Shown: in pieces, positions 34,967-43,722 of the stretch
Layout of the letters: the number at the start of each line of letters is the position of its first letter
How positions within the stretch are numbered: position 1 is the stretch's first letter
Origin: GCA-002712045 sp028112705
GTDB lineage: Bacteria > Pseudomonadota > Alphaproteobacteria > Rhodobacterales > Rhodobacteraceae
Reading direction: 5' to 3'
Assembly (NCBI GenBank): GCA_028112705.1
Contig: JAOGYN010000002.1
Span: forward strand, 62,001-126,000
Length of the DNA stretch: 64,000 bases
Program-made: the position numbers and the translations under genes
Notes under the pieces: model-generated
What the model saw: the letters and a program-made list of their open reading frames with translations, nothing else
The model's database searches: none
What the model was told of the DNA's origin: nothing

Positions 34967-37068
34967 CGCCTGCACAAAAAAATAATTTTAAACGGTTAAT
35001 TAACCCTCGTCATATAGCTTTTATTGGTGGGACGGATGCTAAAATTGCAATAGGAGAGGCAGAGCGTGCCGGATATTCTGGTTTGATATGGCCAGTAAAT
35101 CCAAATAGAGAAACATTGGGTGGGTATGACTGCTTTCATTCTTTAGAGGAACTTCCATCTATACCTGATGCCGTATTTCTAGCAATACCGAGAGATGGGG
35201 CCCTTCAGGCTATTAGAAAATTGGCTGACTTGGGTGCCGGTGGTGTAGTGTGTTATACGGCAGGATTTGGAGAAGCTGATAAAAATGGTTTAGAAGCTGA
35301 GAACTTACTTGTGAAGTATGCTGGAGATATGGCCGTTATTGGTCCCAATTGCTATGGGGTGATCAATTATTTTGATAAGGTAGCATTATGGCCATTTGCA
35401 CACGGTGGGAACTGTCCAGGTTATGGTGCAGCAATTGTCACACAAAGCGGTATGTTTTCTTCTGATATCACTATGAGCCAACGATCTCTACCTCTGGCCT
35501 ATATGATTTCTGCAGGCAATCAAACAGTTATGGGATTGGCAGATTTTGTTGATATACTATCTGAAAAGCCGGAAGTCCGTGCGATCGGATTACACATAGA
35601 AGGTCTAAGTGATATTGCGCTTTTTGAAAAAGCGGCACTTAAAGCTTTAAGTTTAAATAAACCAATAGTTGCTCTGAAAACAGGAACATCAAAAATAGGA
35701 TCAGCACTAACCTTAAGTCATACAGGTTCCTTGTCGGGGTCCAATGAACTGTACGACGCGTTATTTAAGCGAACAGGTATAATAAGTGTAGATAACCCAT
35801 CACAATTGTTAGAAACTTTAAAGTATTTATGTGTTGCCGGGTGCCCAGACGACAAAAATGTTGTTGGTTTTACCTGTTCTGGGGGCGGTGCAACAATGCT
35901 TGCAGATCATGCAGAAAAAATTGGATTAAAATTCCCTAACTTTGGGGTGAATGGATCTGACAAAATATCTGGACTTTTACCTGCAATCGCAACAGTCTCT
36001 AATCCTCTTGATTATACAACACCGATATGGGGTCAGCCTGAAAAAACAGAGCCTGTTTTTCAAGAAGCAATGGCCGAAATTTCTGGACAGTCTGCGATAT
36101 TAATTCAAGATTACCCTGCAAAAGGTTTAGATGAGTCTTTGATCTTTTATCGCAATGATGCGTTGGCCTTCGCAAAAGCAGCTGCAAATAATAATATTCC
36201 TGCAGCAATATGTTCTACAATTCCAGAAAATTTTGATAAAGCAACTAGGGAGTTGTTAATTGCCCAAGGCGTGGCTCCGATGCAAGGGATTCACGAGGCT
36301 TTAAATGCTATAAGTCAAGCGGTGATATGGAAGAAAAATAGAAGTGATATTCTTGGAAGTAAGCCTTTAGAGATTATACACGGGACATCCAATTTGAATA
36401 ATTTATATATTTTAGATGAATTTGAAGGTAAAAGTCTTCTAAAAAAAATGGGCTTTAGTGTACCCAAAGGAAGATTAGTCTCAAAAGACTTTGCTTCAAA
36501 ATATGCGGCAGAACTTGGCTTTCCTGTGGTTTTAAAGATGGTAGGTACAAAGATTATACACAAAACAGAAGTGGGAGCGGTTACCTTAAATTTAAATAGC
36601 ACCTTGGAAGTTTCAAAAGCCTTGATAGAAATGAACCAAAGCGTTCATGCTAATTTCCCAGAAGGAGTATCTGAGAGTTATCTTGTTGAAAAAATGGCTA
36701 AACCACCAATCGCAGAACTGATAATAGGGATTAGAGCTGATCCCCAGTTTGGCCTAGCACTCACAATTGGAAGTGGTGGAATTTTTGTTGAATTGATAGG
36801 AGACTCATCTACCCTTTTACTTCCTACTAAATTGACAGATATTGAAAAATCATTAAAAAGTCTCAAATTAGCAAAGTTACTGGATGGTTTTCGGGGAAAA
36901 CCAAAAGTTAATATAAATTTAATTGCTCAAGAGATTTTAAAACTTACCCTTTTTGCTGAAAAAAACATTAACACTATAGCTGAAATTGAAGTTAACCCTA
37001 TGTTTGTTTACGAAAAATCAGTTGTGTTTGTGGATGTGTTAATACATGCGGTTAAAACTGAGGTGTAA
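34963..37068 (+). CDS. Acyl-CoA ligase (ADP-forming), fused alpha and beta subunits
   Basis: A 701-residue acetate-CoA-ligase (ADP-forming) family protein. Domains in order: CoA-binding (about residues 1-130, HIAFIGGTDAKI, FLAIPRDGALQAIR), succinyl-CoA-synthetase-like flavodoxin domains (about 145-460, with LSHTGSLSGSNELYD for the phosphohistidine region), and ATP-grasp (about 480-701, VPKGRLVSKDFASKYAAELG, VVLKMVGTKIIHKTEVGAV). It would activate a carboxylic acid with CoA and ATP to the thioester, ADP and phosphate. The substrate is not predictable; in this operon it could be a gamma-butyrobetaine-like acid or the acetoacetate released by BKACE. Confidence 0.87.
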   Translation: MTPAQKNNFKRLINPRHIAFIGGTDAKIAIGEAERAGYSGLIWPVNPNRETLGGYDCFHSLEELPSIPDAVFLAIPRDGALQAIRKLADLGAGGVVCYTAGFGEADKNGLEAENLLVKYAGDMAVIGPNCYGVINYFDKVALWPFAHGGNCPGYGAAIVTQSGMFSSDITMSQRSLPLAYMISAGNQTVMGLADFVDILSEKPEVRAIGLHIEGLSDIALFEKAALKALSLNKPIVALKTGTSKIGSALTLSHTGSLSGSNELYDALFKRTGIISVDNPSQLLETLKYLCVAGCPDDKNVVGFTCSGGGATMLADHAEKIGLKFPNFGVNGSDKISGLLPAIATVSNPLDYTTPIWGQPEKTEPVFQEAMAEISGQSAILIQDYPAKGLDESLIFYRNDALAFAKAAANNNIPAAICSTIPENFDKATRELLIAQGVAPMQGIHEALNAISQAVIWKKNRSDILGSKPLEIIHGTSNLNNLYILDEFEGKSLLKKMGFSVPKGRLVSKDFASKYAAELGFPVVLKMVGTKIIHKTEVGAVTLNLNSTLEVSKALIEMNQSVHANFPEGVSESYLVEKMAKPPIAELIIGIRADPQFGLALTIGSGGIFVELIGDSSTLLLPTKLTDIEKSLKSLKLAKLLDGFRGKPKVNINLIAQEILKLTLFAEKNINTIAEIEVNPMFVYEKSVVFVDVLIHAVKTEV

Positions 37069-37170
37069 TGCGGTAACGTTATTTTAAAGTAATATGTTAA
37101 AAACACATTGACCAAAAGAAAATTTAAATGTGAGTATTGATCGTAATCAAAATTTGTAGGAGCCTTTATA

Positions 37171-38568
37171 ATGTCAGAGCTATGGCAATTACCTGGACAT
37201 AAAATTGCTGATTTGGTGCGTTCGAAAAAAATATCTGCTGTAGAAGTAACTAAAGCACACCTATCTCGTCTGGATACAGTAAACCCCAAATTAAATGCTG
37301 TCGTTCAAGAAATGCCAGATGCGGCAATCAAAGACGCGGAAGAGATCGATCGATTGGTTAAATCAGGTAATGATCCAGGAGTTTTGTGTGGTGTGCCAGT
37401 AACTATTAAAGTGTTGGCTGATCAAAAGGGATATGCGACTACAAATGGGTTAAAACTTCAAAAAAACTTAATTGCTGAAACTGATAGCCCGATAGTTTCA
37501 AATATTAAAAAAGCGGGTGGTGTGATTATTGGGCGAACAAATACTCCAGCGTTTTCACTGCGATGGTTTACCAACAATGATCTTCATGGGCAAACACTTA
37601 ACCCCCATAATAAAGCAATAACGCCAGGTGGATCTTCTGGAGGGGCTTCCTCAGCAGTTGCAAGTGGAATATGTCCAATTGCTCATGGAACTGATATCGG
37701 TGGATCGATTAGATACCCTGCTTATGCCTGTGGTTTGCACGGCCTACGTCCTACCTTTGGACGTATTCCGGCATATAATGCCTCTGGAGCAGAACGTCAT
37801 ATAGGTGGCCAAATAATGGCAGTAGGGGGGCCAATAGCCAGGACGATTCAAGATATAAAGATATCATTTGAGGCGATGTCCAAACAAGATGATCGAGATC
37901 CTTGGTATGTTCCTGTCCCTTTAAATGGACCAAGTTTTGTAAAGCGAGCTGCATTTACTATTGCTCCTGAGGGAATGCCTGTTTGTGAGAGTGTAGCAGA
38001 GGCTATTAGAGAAGCGGCAAAACTACTTGCCAGTTCTGGTTGGGAAGTCGAAGAAGTTAAATGCCCACCAATGAAGGCTGCCGCTGAAATAAACGCAAAA
38101 CTATGGATGGCAGAAGCTCGTTATGCTGCAAAAGGTATGATTGAAAAGGAAGACGAGCCTGATTCTAGGTTTGTTTTTGAGCAAATGACTAAAAGATCTC
38201 CTGAAATAAACAAAAACCAACTCTTGGATGCTATTCAAGAAAGAGCATTATTACTTAGAGAATGGCAACTATTTTTAGCTAAATATCCAATTTTGATTAC
38301 CCCAGTTTCTGGTGAGTTACCTTTTGCACAGCAACTTGATGTGAAATCTGAAGGCGATTTTGAAAATGTTATGCAGGCACAATTAACCCAGCTTGCTATA
38401 CCTGCTTTGGGATTACCAGCGCTTGCAGTTTTTACAGGTTTTGCTAAAAATATACCTGTAGGAGTGCAATTAATTGGAGCAAGATTTCGCGAGGATATAC
38501 TAATAGCAGCTGGACAGGACATAGAAATTTCTGGTGTAGCACCAGTTTGTGTCGATCCAAATTGGTAG
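37171..38568 (+). CDS. Amidase (amidase signature family)
   Basis: A 465-residue amidase. The Ser-cisSer-Lys triad is visible: Lys in CGVPVTIKVLAD (about residue 80), the cis-Ser in TPGGSSGGASSAVASG and the nucleophile Ser in GTDIGGSIRYPAYA. The family hydrolyses amides and carbamoyl groups. The last gene of the rightward group, 102 bases after the ligase and with its own GTAGGAG ribosome-binding site, so it may have a separate promoter. An amide-type substrate or intermediate for the cluster would explain it. It is convergent with the metallo-hydrolase gene. Confidence 0.9.
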   Translation: MSELWQLPGHKIADLVRSKKISAVEVTKAHLSRLDTVNPKLNAVVQEMPDAAIKDAEEIDRLVKSGNDPGVLCGVPVTIKVLADQKGYATTNGLKLQKNLIAETDSPIVSNIKKAGGVIIGRTNTPAFSLRWFTNNDLHGQTLNPHNKAITPGGSSGGASSAVASGICPIAHGTDIGGSIRYPAYACGLHGLRPTFGRIPAYNASGAERHIGGQIMAVGGPIARTIQDIKISFEAMSKQDDRDPWYVPVPLNGPSFVKRAAFTIAPEGMPVCESVAEAIREAAKLLASSGWEVEEVKCPPMKAAAEINAKLWMAEARYAAKGMIEKEDEPDSRFVFEQMTKRSPEINKNQLLDAIQERALLLREWQLFLAKYPILITPVSGELPFAQQLDVKSEGDFENVMQAQLTQLAIPALGLPALAVFTGFAKNIPVGVQLIGARFREDILIAAGQDIEISGVAPVCVDPNW

Positions 38569-38579
38569 ATTGTAAATTT

Positions 38580-39455
38580 CTATAATCTGTTAATTGGCAC
38601 TTTTAAGTAGTGTTTGCCGTCGTCTTCAGCAGGGGGTAAATTACCTGCGCGCATGTTTACCTGTATTGCAGGAATTATAAGTTTTGGCATTGAAAGTTGT
38701 GCATCTCGAGTCGTCCGAAAGTTTACAAACTCTTTTTCAGACTTACCGCCACCCACGTGTACGTTTAGCTCTTTTTGCTTTGCTACGGTTGTTTCCCAAC
38801 AAAATTCACTGCGACCTGGGGCCTTATAATCATGACACAAAAATAACCTTGTTTCAGAGGGCAAAGATAGTATTTTTTGAATAGAGTTATATAAATCCCT
38901 TGCGGAACCGCCTGGAAAATCGGCGCGCGCTGTTCCAAAATCAGGCATAAAAAGGGTATCACCGATAAAAGCAGCATCTTCAAATACGTAAGTTACGCAC
39001 GCTGGAGTATGGCCAGGGGTGTGCATTACGTTTACGTTCAGATTGCCAATTTTAAAATCGTCACCATCTTCAAAAAGTTGGTCGAATTGGCTTCCATCCA
39101 TTTGAAATTCAGTACCTGCATTGAAAATTTTGCCAAATACTTTCTGAACAGATTCAATATTAGCACCAATTGCTACTTTCCCGCCCAGCTGTTTTGCTAA
39201 GTAGGGAGCAGCGGATAAATGATCAGCATGAACATGCGTTTCTATTACCCATTCTAACTCCCAGTCATTCAATTTTATTTCTTTGATAAGTGTATCGGCA
39301 TGGTTTGTATGCGTTCGACCAGAAGCTAAATCAAAGTCAAGTATAGAATCTATAACTGCGCAAGCATTAGAACTTGGATCTTTAACAATATAACAAGCTG
39401 CATTAGTATTTTCGTCAAAAAAACTATGAACTTCTGGTTTAAAGTTTGTAGTCAT
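38580..39455 (-). CDS. Metallo-beta-lactamase fold hydrolase (ETHE1/Blh-like persulfide dioxygenase family)
   Basis: A 291-residue MBL-fold protein. The metal motif is THVHADHLSAAPYLA, followed by GHTPACVTYV and GDTLFMPDFGTARADFPGG. The TARADFPGG stretch and the C-terminal PRxxxIPA-type end (KLIIPAIQVNMRAGNLPP) fit the ETHE1 / Blh group, which oxidises glutathione persulfide. Directly downstream of the glutathione-dependent formaldehyde dehydrogenase gene (adjacent bases, no gap), so a glutathione-thioester or persulfide substrate is likely. Confidence 0.85.
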   Translation of the reverse strand: MTTNFKPEVHSFFDENTNAACYIVKDPSSNACAVIDSILDFDLASGRTHTNHADTLIKEIKLNDWELEWVIETHVHADHLSAAPYLAKQLGGKVAIGANIESVQKVFGKIFNAGTEFQMDGSQFDQLFEDGDDFKIGNLNVNVMHTPGHTPACVTYVFEDAAFIGDTLFMPDFGTARADFPGGSARDLYNSIQKILSLPSETRLFLCHDYKAPGRSEFCWETTVAKQKELNVHVGGGKSEKEFVNFRTTRDAQLSMPKLIIPAIQVNMRAGNLPPAEDDGKHYLKVPINRL

Positions 39456-40568
39456 TTAAAATTCCACTACTGCCCTTATAGATTTTCCTTCATGCATTAA
39501 ATCAAAACCCTTATTAATATCTTCCAATGGCATTTTGTGAGTAATCATAGGATCAATCTCAATTTTACCATCCATGTACCAATCAACTATTTTTGGAATT
39601 TCAGTTCTTCCTCTAACACCTCCAAAAGCAGTGCCTTTCCAAGTCCGACCAGTTACTAATTGGAAAGGTCTTGTTGATATTTCGGCACCAGCGGGAGCCA
39701 CACCAATTATAATGCTTTCCCCCCAACCTTTGTGAGCTGACTCTAATGCTGTGCGCATCACTGATACATTTCCAGTGGCATCAAACGTATAATCAGCACC
39801 ACCCTTAGTTAATGCAACTAAATGCTCAACCATATCGCCCGACACGTCTGTTGGGTTAACAAAATCCGTCATTCCAAAGCGCGTGGCCATTTCAATTCTC
39901 CCGGCGTTTAGATCAACTCCAACAATTTGATCTGCACCAGCAAGTCGCAATCCTTGTACAACATTTAATCCAATGCCTCCGAGTCCAAATACTATTGCCC
40001 GCGAGCCAATTTCAACTTTTGCTGTGTTGATAACTGCTCCTATACCAGTAGTAACGCCACATCCAATATAACAAATCTTGTCAAAAGGAGCGTCAGGTCT
40101 TACTTTTGCTAAAGCAATTTCGGGTAAAACCGTATGGTTTGCAAATGTTGAACATCCCATGTAGTGCAAAATCGGTGTGCCATCTAGCATTGAAAATCTT
40201 GACGTTCCATCTGGCATTACGCCTTGCCCTTGAGTGGTTCGTATTGCTTGGCATAAATTTGTCTTTGGATTTAAGCAATAATCGCATTCACGACATTCTG
40301 GAGTATATAAAGGTATCACGTGATCACCTGGCTTTACTGATGTCACACCTTCTCCAACTTCTAAAACTATACCTGCTCCTTCATGACCTAAAATTGCAGG
40401 AAATGCTCCTTCAGGATCCGCACCAGATCGAGTGAATTCATCCGTATGACATAATCCAGTTGCTTTTACTTCCATTAATACTTCGCCGGCTTTTGGCCCT
40501 TCAAGGTTAACTTCCATTATCTCAAGTGGTTTACCAGCCTCTAAAGCTACTGCAGCACGGGTTCTCAT
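39456..40568 (-). CDS. adhI: S-(hydroxymethyl)glutathione dehydrogenase / class III alcohol dehydrogenase
   Basis: Zinc-dependent medium-chain dehydrogenase that oxidises the formaldehyde-glutathione adduct with NAD+. The 370 residues show the catalytic zinc Cys in GLCHTDEFTRSGADPEG, GHEGAGIVLEVGEGV, the structural zinc cysteines in CRECDYCLNPKTNLC, and the Rossmann GLGGIGLNVVQG. Length and motifs match class III ADH (FrmA/AdhI). Formaldehyde is released by demethylation of betaines and other methylated compounds, so it may serve the neighbouring catabolic cluster, though it is a general detoxification enzyme. Start has AAGGA upstream. Confidence 0.94.
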   Translation of the reverse strand: MRTRAAVALEAGKPLEIMEVNLEGPKAGEVLMEVKATGLCHTDEFTRSGADPEGAFPAILGHEGAGIVLEVGEGVTSVKPGDHVIPLYTPECRECDYCLNPKTNLCQAIRTTQGQGVMPDGTSRFSMLDGTPILHYMGCSTFANHTVLPEIALAKVRPDAPFDKICYIGCGVTTGIGAVINTAKVEIGSRAIVFGLGGIGLNVVQGLRLAGADQIVGVDLNAGRIEMATRFGMTDFVNPTDVSGDMVEHLVALTKGGADYTFDATGNVSVMRTALESAHKGWGESIIIGVAPAGAEISTRPFQLVTGRTWKGTAFGGVRGRTEIPKIVDWYMDGKIEIDPMITHKMPLEDINKGFDLMHEGKSIRAVVEF

Positions 40569-40663
40569 AATTATAATTCCTTTTAAAATTAGTTCATTTG
40601 CGAAAAAGCGTTGGTTTATTTCAATTTAATTAACGATTCGCAAAAGTTTTGCACCTACATCAA

Positions 40664-40685
40664 ATTATTGCAATATTGTAATAAT
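40664..40685. promoter_or_regulatory. 22-base near-perfect dyad upstream of adhI
   Basis: The sequence is ATTATTG-CAATATTG-TAATAAT: 20 of 22 positions are symmetric around the centre CAATATTG. It lies about 100 bases before the adhI start (leftward gene). Position and symmetry suggest a dimeric regulator site. The rest of the 213-base region between adhI and tRNA-Glu is AT-rich, and I see no gene in it. Confidence 0.4.
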
Positions 40686-40781
40686 ATTAAAAGAAAAAAA
40701 TTGAAACAAATTGCATAATCTAAAGCTTTTCTAAAAATAAGCTCTAAACCCTTAAATTTTTAAGTTGTTTAGGATTAGAAA

Positions 40782-40856
40782 TGGTAGTCCCTAGGGGAAT
40801 TGAACCCCTCTTTCCAGGTTGAAAACCTGGCGTCCTAACCGATAGACGAAGGGACC
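40782..40856 (-). tRNA. tRNA-Glu (anticodon UUC)
   Basis: Complete cloverleaf on the minus strand with CCA encoded (75 bases). The acceptor stem GGTCCCT pairs with AGGGACT with one G-T pair, and the anticodon stem CCAGG/CCTGG closes the loop TTTTCAA, giving anticodon TTC. The T-stem is GGGG/CCCC-like around TTCAATT. Confidence 0.95.
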
Positions 40857-40872
40857 ACTATTTCGTGACCGC

Positions 40873-40901
40873 GTTGTAGTTTGAGCGAAACAGTGTTGCA
40901 A
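40873..40901 (-). promoter_or_regulatory. Putative promoter of tRNA-Glu
   Basis: On the minus strand TTGCAA (40901-40896), a 17-base spacer and TACAAC (40878-40873) place a start site a few bases before the tRNA 5' end at 40856. Confidence 0.45.
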
Positions 40902-40937
40902 GCGAAATATTCAAATTAATTTCTGATATTATATTTA

Positions 40938-42686
40938 TTATTTTGCAAGAGCGGCATCTTGAAGATTGAATTTTACGCGTTTGCGCCCACCCCAATGATC
41001 AATTTGTAATTGACCTACTAAATGAAATCTAAGGCCATTATGATTTTCAAGTGCCTCCCCAATTGGAGTATCAAATGCTTTAAATGCGATAACATCAATT
41101 TTTCCACCACTATCATCAGAAACTGTTAATCTAAGATGGTTTTCACCAGCACGTTTAGAAAATATGATTTTTTGATTTAAAAGTGCTATTTTTGGTGCAG
41201 GGGCACTTGCACCAAAAGGGCCGGCTCTTTCAAAATTCAAAACGAGCTCTTCGGTTGCTGCTCTGCACATCAGCAGCCCTGTAATGGTAAGATTGGCTGC
41301 GGGGATGTTATCAGCACCGTTTGCTACTAATAGGCTCGTTAGTCTTTCCATAGCTTTAGGTATTTGATCATTGGTTAATGAGAGCCCGGCTGCCATACTG
41401 TGACCGCCTCCTTTAATGATTAAATTTTCTCTGGTTAGTCTTGTTACAGCGGAGCCAATATCAATTCCCTTTATTGATCTTGCTGATCCGGAGCCAAGCC
41501 CATTTTCTAGGCCAATCACTATTGCCGGTCGATTATGTTTTTCTTTTATTCTAGCGGCCACAATTCCAACTACACCTGGATGCCAACCTTCTTTAGATGC
41601 CCAAAGTAAAGGACTGTTAAGGTCGCGAGCACTTAATTGATTATTCGCTTCTTCTAGAACTTTCTTTTCTATTTCACGGCGTTCAATATTTAACACATTG
41701 AGTTTAGTAGCTATTACCTCGGCTTCAAAATCTGTTTGAGCAACTAATAATTCAATGCCTAATTTGGCACTTCCAATTCTTCCACCAGCATTAATTCTAG
41801 GGCCCAGTAAAAAACCAAGATCATATGCACTGGGGGGAGAAGTAAGTTTGCACACATCACATAATGAGTTCAAGCCAGGATTTTTCCTAGTTGCCATTAC
41901 AATTAACCCTTGTTTTACAAATGCTCTATTTAATCCAACTAGAGGTGCCACATCAGCAATGGTAGCTAAGGCAACCAGATCTAAAAAATTCAATAAATTT
42001 GGAGTTTTTAATTTATCTTTTTTTAATTGAGTATTTGCTTCTACCAGTAAAATAAAGAGCATTCCAGTGGCACATAGGTATTTAAACTCCCCTATCTCAT
42101 CTTGACGATTTGGATTAACGATAGCGAATGCATCTGGTAGTGTTTCTTCAGCTAGGTGGTGATCTACTACAATCACATCAGTAGGTTTTGCAGCTAAAAT
42201 GCTCTCAAAAGCAACGGTACCACTATCTAAGCAGATAATTAAATCATGAGTTTTGGACAATTTTTTCATGGCGGTAGTATTTGGCCCAAATCCTTCTTTT
42301 ATTCTGTCTGGGATATATATGGTACAAGAAATACCAAGCTCTCTGAGCCAGTTATGCAAGAGCGCCCCTGAGGCTGCGCCATCAACATCATAATCAGAAA
42401 ATATAGCAATATTTTGTTTTTTATTTATTGCATCAATTAAACGTTTAGCTGCCTTTTCAACATCTTTAAAAGATTTTGGATTTGGCATTAGAGTTTTTAT
42501 TTTAGCATCTAAAAAAGATTGGGCATGTTCTCTTTGTATACCCTGAGTAGCTATTGCGCGGCTCACAATTTCTGGAAGTTGCAACTCTTGTGAAATAGCC
42601 AATCCTTGACGAAGAATTTCGTTTGGTAATCCAATCCACCGTCGTCCAGTTAAGGAGCTCTCTACATTGGCAAAAGCTGACGACAT
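40938..42686 (-). CDS. recJ: Single-stranded-DNA-specific exonuclease RecJ
   Basis: 5'-3' ssDNA exonuclease of recombination and mismatch repair. The 582-residue DHH-family protein has the motif I Asp cluster IFSDYDVDGAASGALLHNW, the DHH motif in VIVVDHHLAEE, NPNRQDEIGEF, and the DHHA1 motif GGGHSMAAGLSL. Length matches RecJ of this group. It is downstream of glpX by 7 bases; the order hom-glpX-recJ is a known alphaproteobacterial operon. Confidence 0.95.
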   Translation of the reverse strand: MSSAFANVESSLTGRRWIGLPNEILRQGLAISQELQLPEIVSRAIATQGIQREHAQSFLDAKIKTLMPNPKSFKDVEKAAKRLIDAINKKQNIAIFSDYDVDGAASGALLHNWLRELGISCTIYIPDRIKEGFGPNTTAMKKLSKTHDLIICLDSGTVAFESILAAKPTDVIVVDHHLAEETLPDAFAIVNPNRQDEIGEFKYLCATGMLFILLVEANTQLKKDKLKTPNLLNFLDLVALATIADVAPLVGLNRAFVKQGLIVMATRKNPGLNSLCDVCKLTSPPSAYDLGFLLGPRINAGGRIGSAKLGIELLVAQTDFEAEVIATKLNVLNIERREIEKKVLEEANNQLSARDLNSPLLWASKEGWHPGVVGIVAARIKEKHNRPAIVIGLENGLGSGSARSIKGIDIGSAVTRLTRENLIIKGGGHSMAAGLSLTNDQIPKAMERLTSLLVANGADNIPAANLTITGLLMCRAATEELVLNFERAGPFGASAPAPKIALLNQKIIFSKRAGENHLRLTVSDDSGGKIDVIAFKAFDTPIGEALENHNGLRFHLVGQLQIDHWGGRKRVKFNLQDAALAK

Positions 42687-42693
42687 TTTTTAC

Positions 42694-43662
42694 TTACCTA
42701 TTTATTTTTTGTCGGTAATTTAAACGACGGACGGAGCCAGTTCTAGACCTCATAAGCATGGTGTCTGTTTCAATAAAGTTTGAGGATCTTCTTACACCAT
42801 TTAACAAAGAGCCATCAGTGACACCTGTTGCCGCAAAGATAACATCTGACATAACCATTTCATCTCTGGAGTAAATTTTATTTAAGTCTGTTATTCCAGC
42901 ACTATAAGCGCGTTTTTTTTCATCATCATTTCTAAAAGTTAAGCGTCCTTGTATTTGCCCACCCATGCATTTCAGGGCTGCTGCTGCCAACACACCTTCT
43001 GGTGCTCCACCAGATCCCATATATATATCAATCCCTGTTTTTTCTGATTCCGCACAATGCATAACGCCTGCAACATCACCATCAGTGATTAATCTGATTG
43101 AAGCTCCAGCTATTCTAACTTCTTCAATGAGATCTTCATGTCGCGGTCTTTCCAAAATGCAAACAGTAATTTTATCGACACCACATCTTTTTGTTTTTGC
43201 TAATATTTTTATTCGTTCGGTAGGTGACATTTCTAAATGTATTAAATCATTTTCAAAGCCAGGGCCAAATGCCAGTTTGTCCATGTAAACGTCTGGAGCA
43301 TGCAGCATAGTATTTCTGGGTCCAACTGCAATAACTGCCAACGCATTTGGCATATCTTTTGCGGTAAGAGTGGTCCCTTCTAGTGGATCTAATGCAATGT
43401 CCACATTTGGTCCATTTCCTTTTCCCACCTCTTCGCCGATATATAGCATAGGCGCTTCATCTCTCTCACCTTCTCCAATCACTACTACCCCATTTATTTC
43501 GAGTTTATTTAATTCCACGCGCATCGCATCAACTGCAGCCTGATCAGCCGCTTTTTCATCACCTCGGCCAATTAATTTGGCTGACGCCAAAGCTGCAGCC
43601 TCAGTTACTCTAGCTAAACCTAATGAGAGCATTCTATCGGAGTATTCTATTTTTTCGGACAT
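42694..43662 (-). CDS. glpX: Class II fructose-1,6-bisphosphatase
   Basis: Gluconeogenic phosphatase of the GlpX type. Landmarks in the 322 residues: GRGDEKAADQAAVDAMR, VVIGEGERDEAPMLYIGEEVG (metal-binding acid cluster), DIALDPLEGTTLTA (the DPxxGT phosphatase motif) and MGSGGAPEGVLAAAALKC. All are diagnostic. It lies in the hom-glpX-recJ operon, 60 bases after hom. Confidence 0.96.
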   Translation of the reverse strand: MSEKIEYSDRMLSLGLARVTEAAALASAKLIGRGDEKAADQAAVDAMRVELNKLEINGVVVIGEGERDEAPMLYIGEEVGKGNGPNVDIALDPLEGTTLTAKDMPNALAVIAVGPRNTMLHAPDVYMDKLAFGPGFENDLIHLEMSPTERIKILAKTKRCGVDKITVCILERPRHEDLIEEVRIAGASIRLITDGDVAGVMHCAESEKTGIDIYMGSGGAPEGVLAAAALKCMGGQIQGRLTFRNDDEKKRAYSAGITDLNKIYSRDEMVMSDVIFAATGVTDGSLLNGVRRSSNFIETDTMLMRSRTGSVRRLNYRQKINR

Positions 43663-43722
43663 ACTTTTACCCTTAATTATCTATTTTTTATTATGTATTT
43701 AACGGATGCAATAATAGCAACA

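Noticed and set aside
37074..37081. Short palindrome TAACGTTA before the amidase gene
   Set aside because: Eight-base palindromes are expected by chance in a window of this size; nothing else supports it as a site.
24408..38568. The cluster as a pyrimidine (Rut) degradation operon
   Set aside because: There is no RutB amidohydrolase, RutG transporter or RutE, and the monooxygenase pattern is not clearly RutA. The CoA-dependent half does not fit uracil breakdown.
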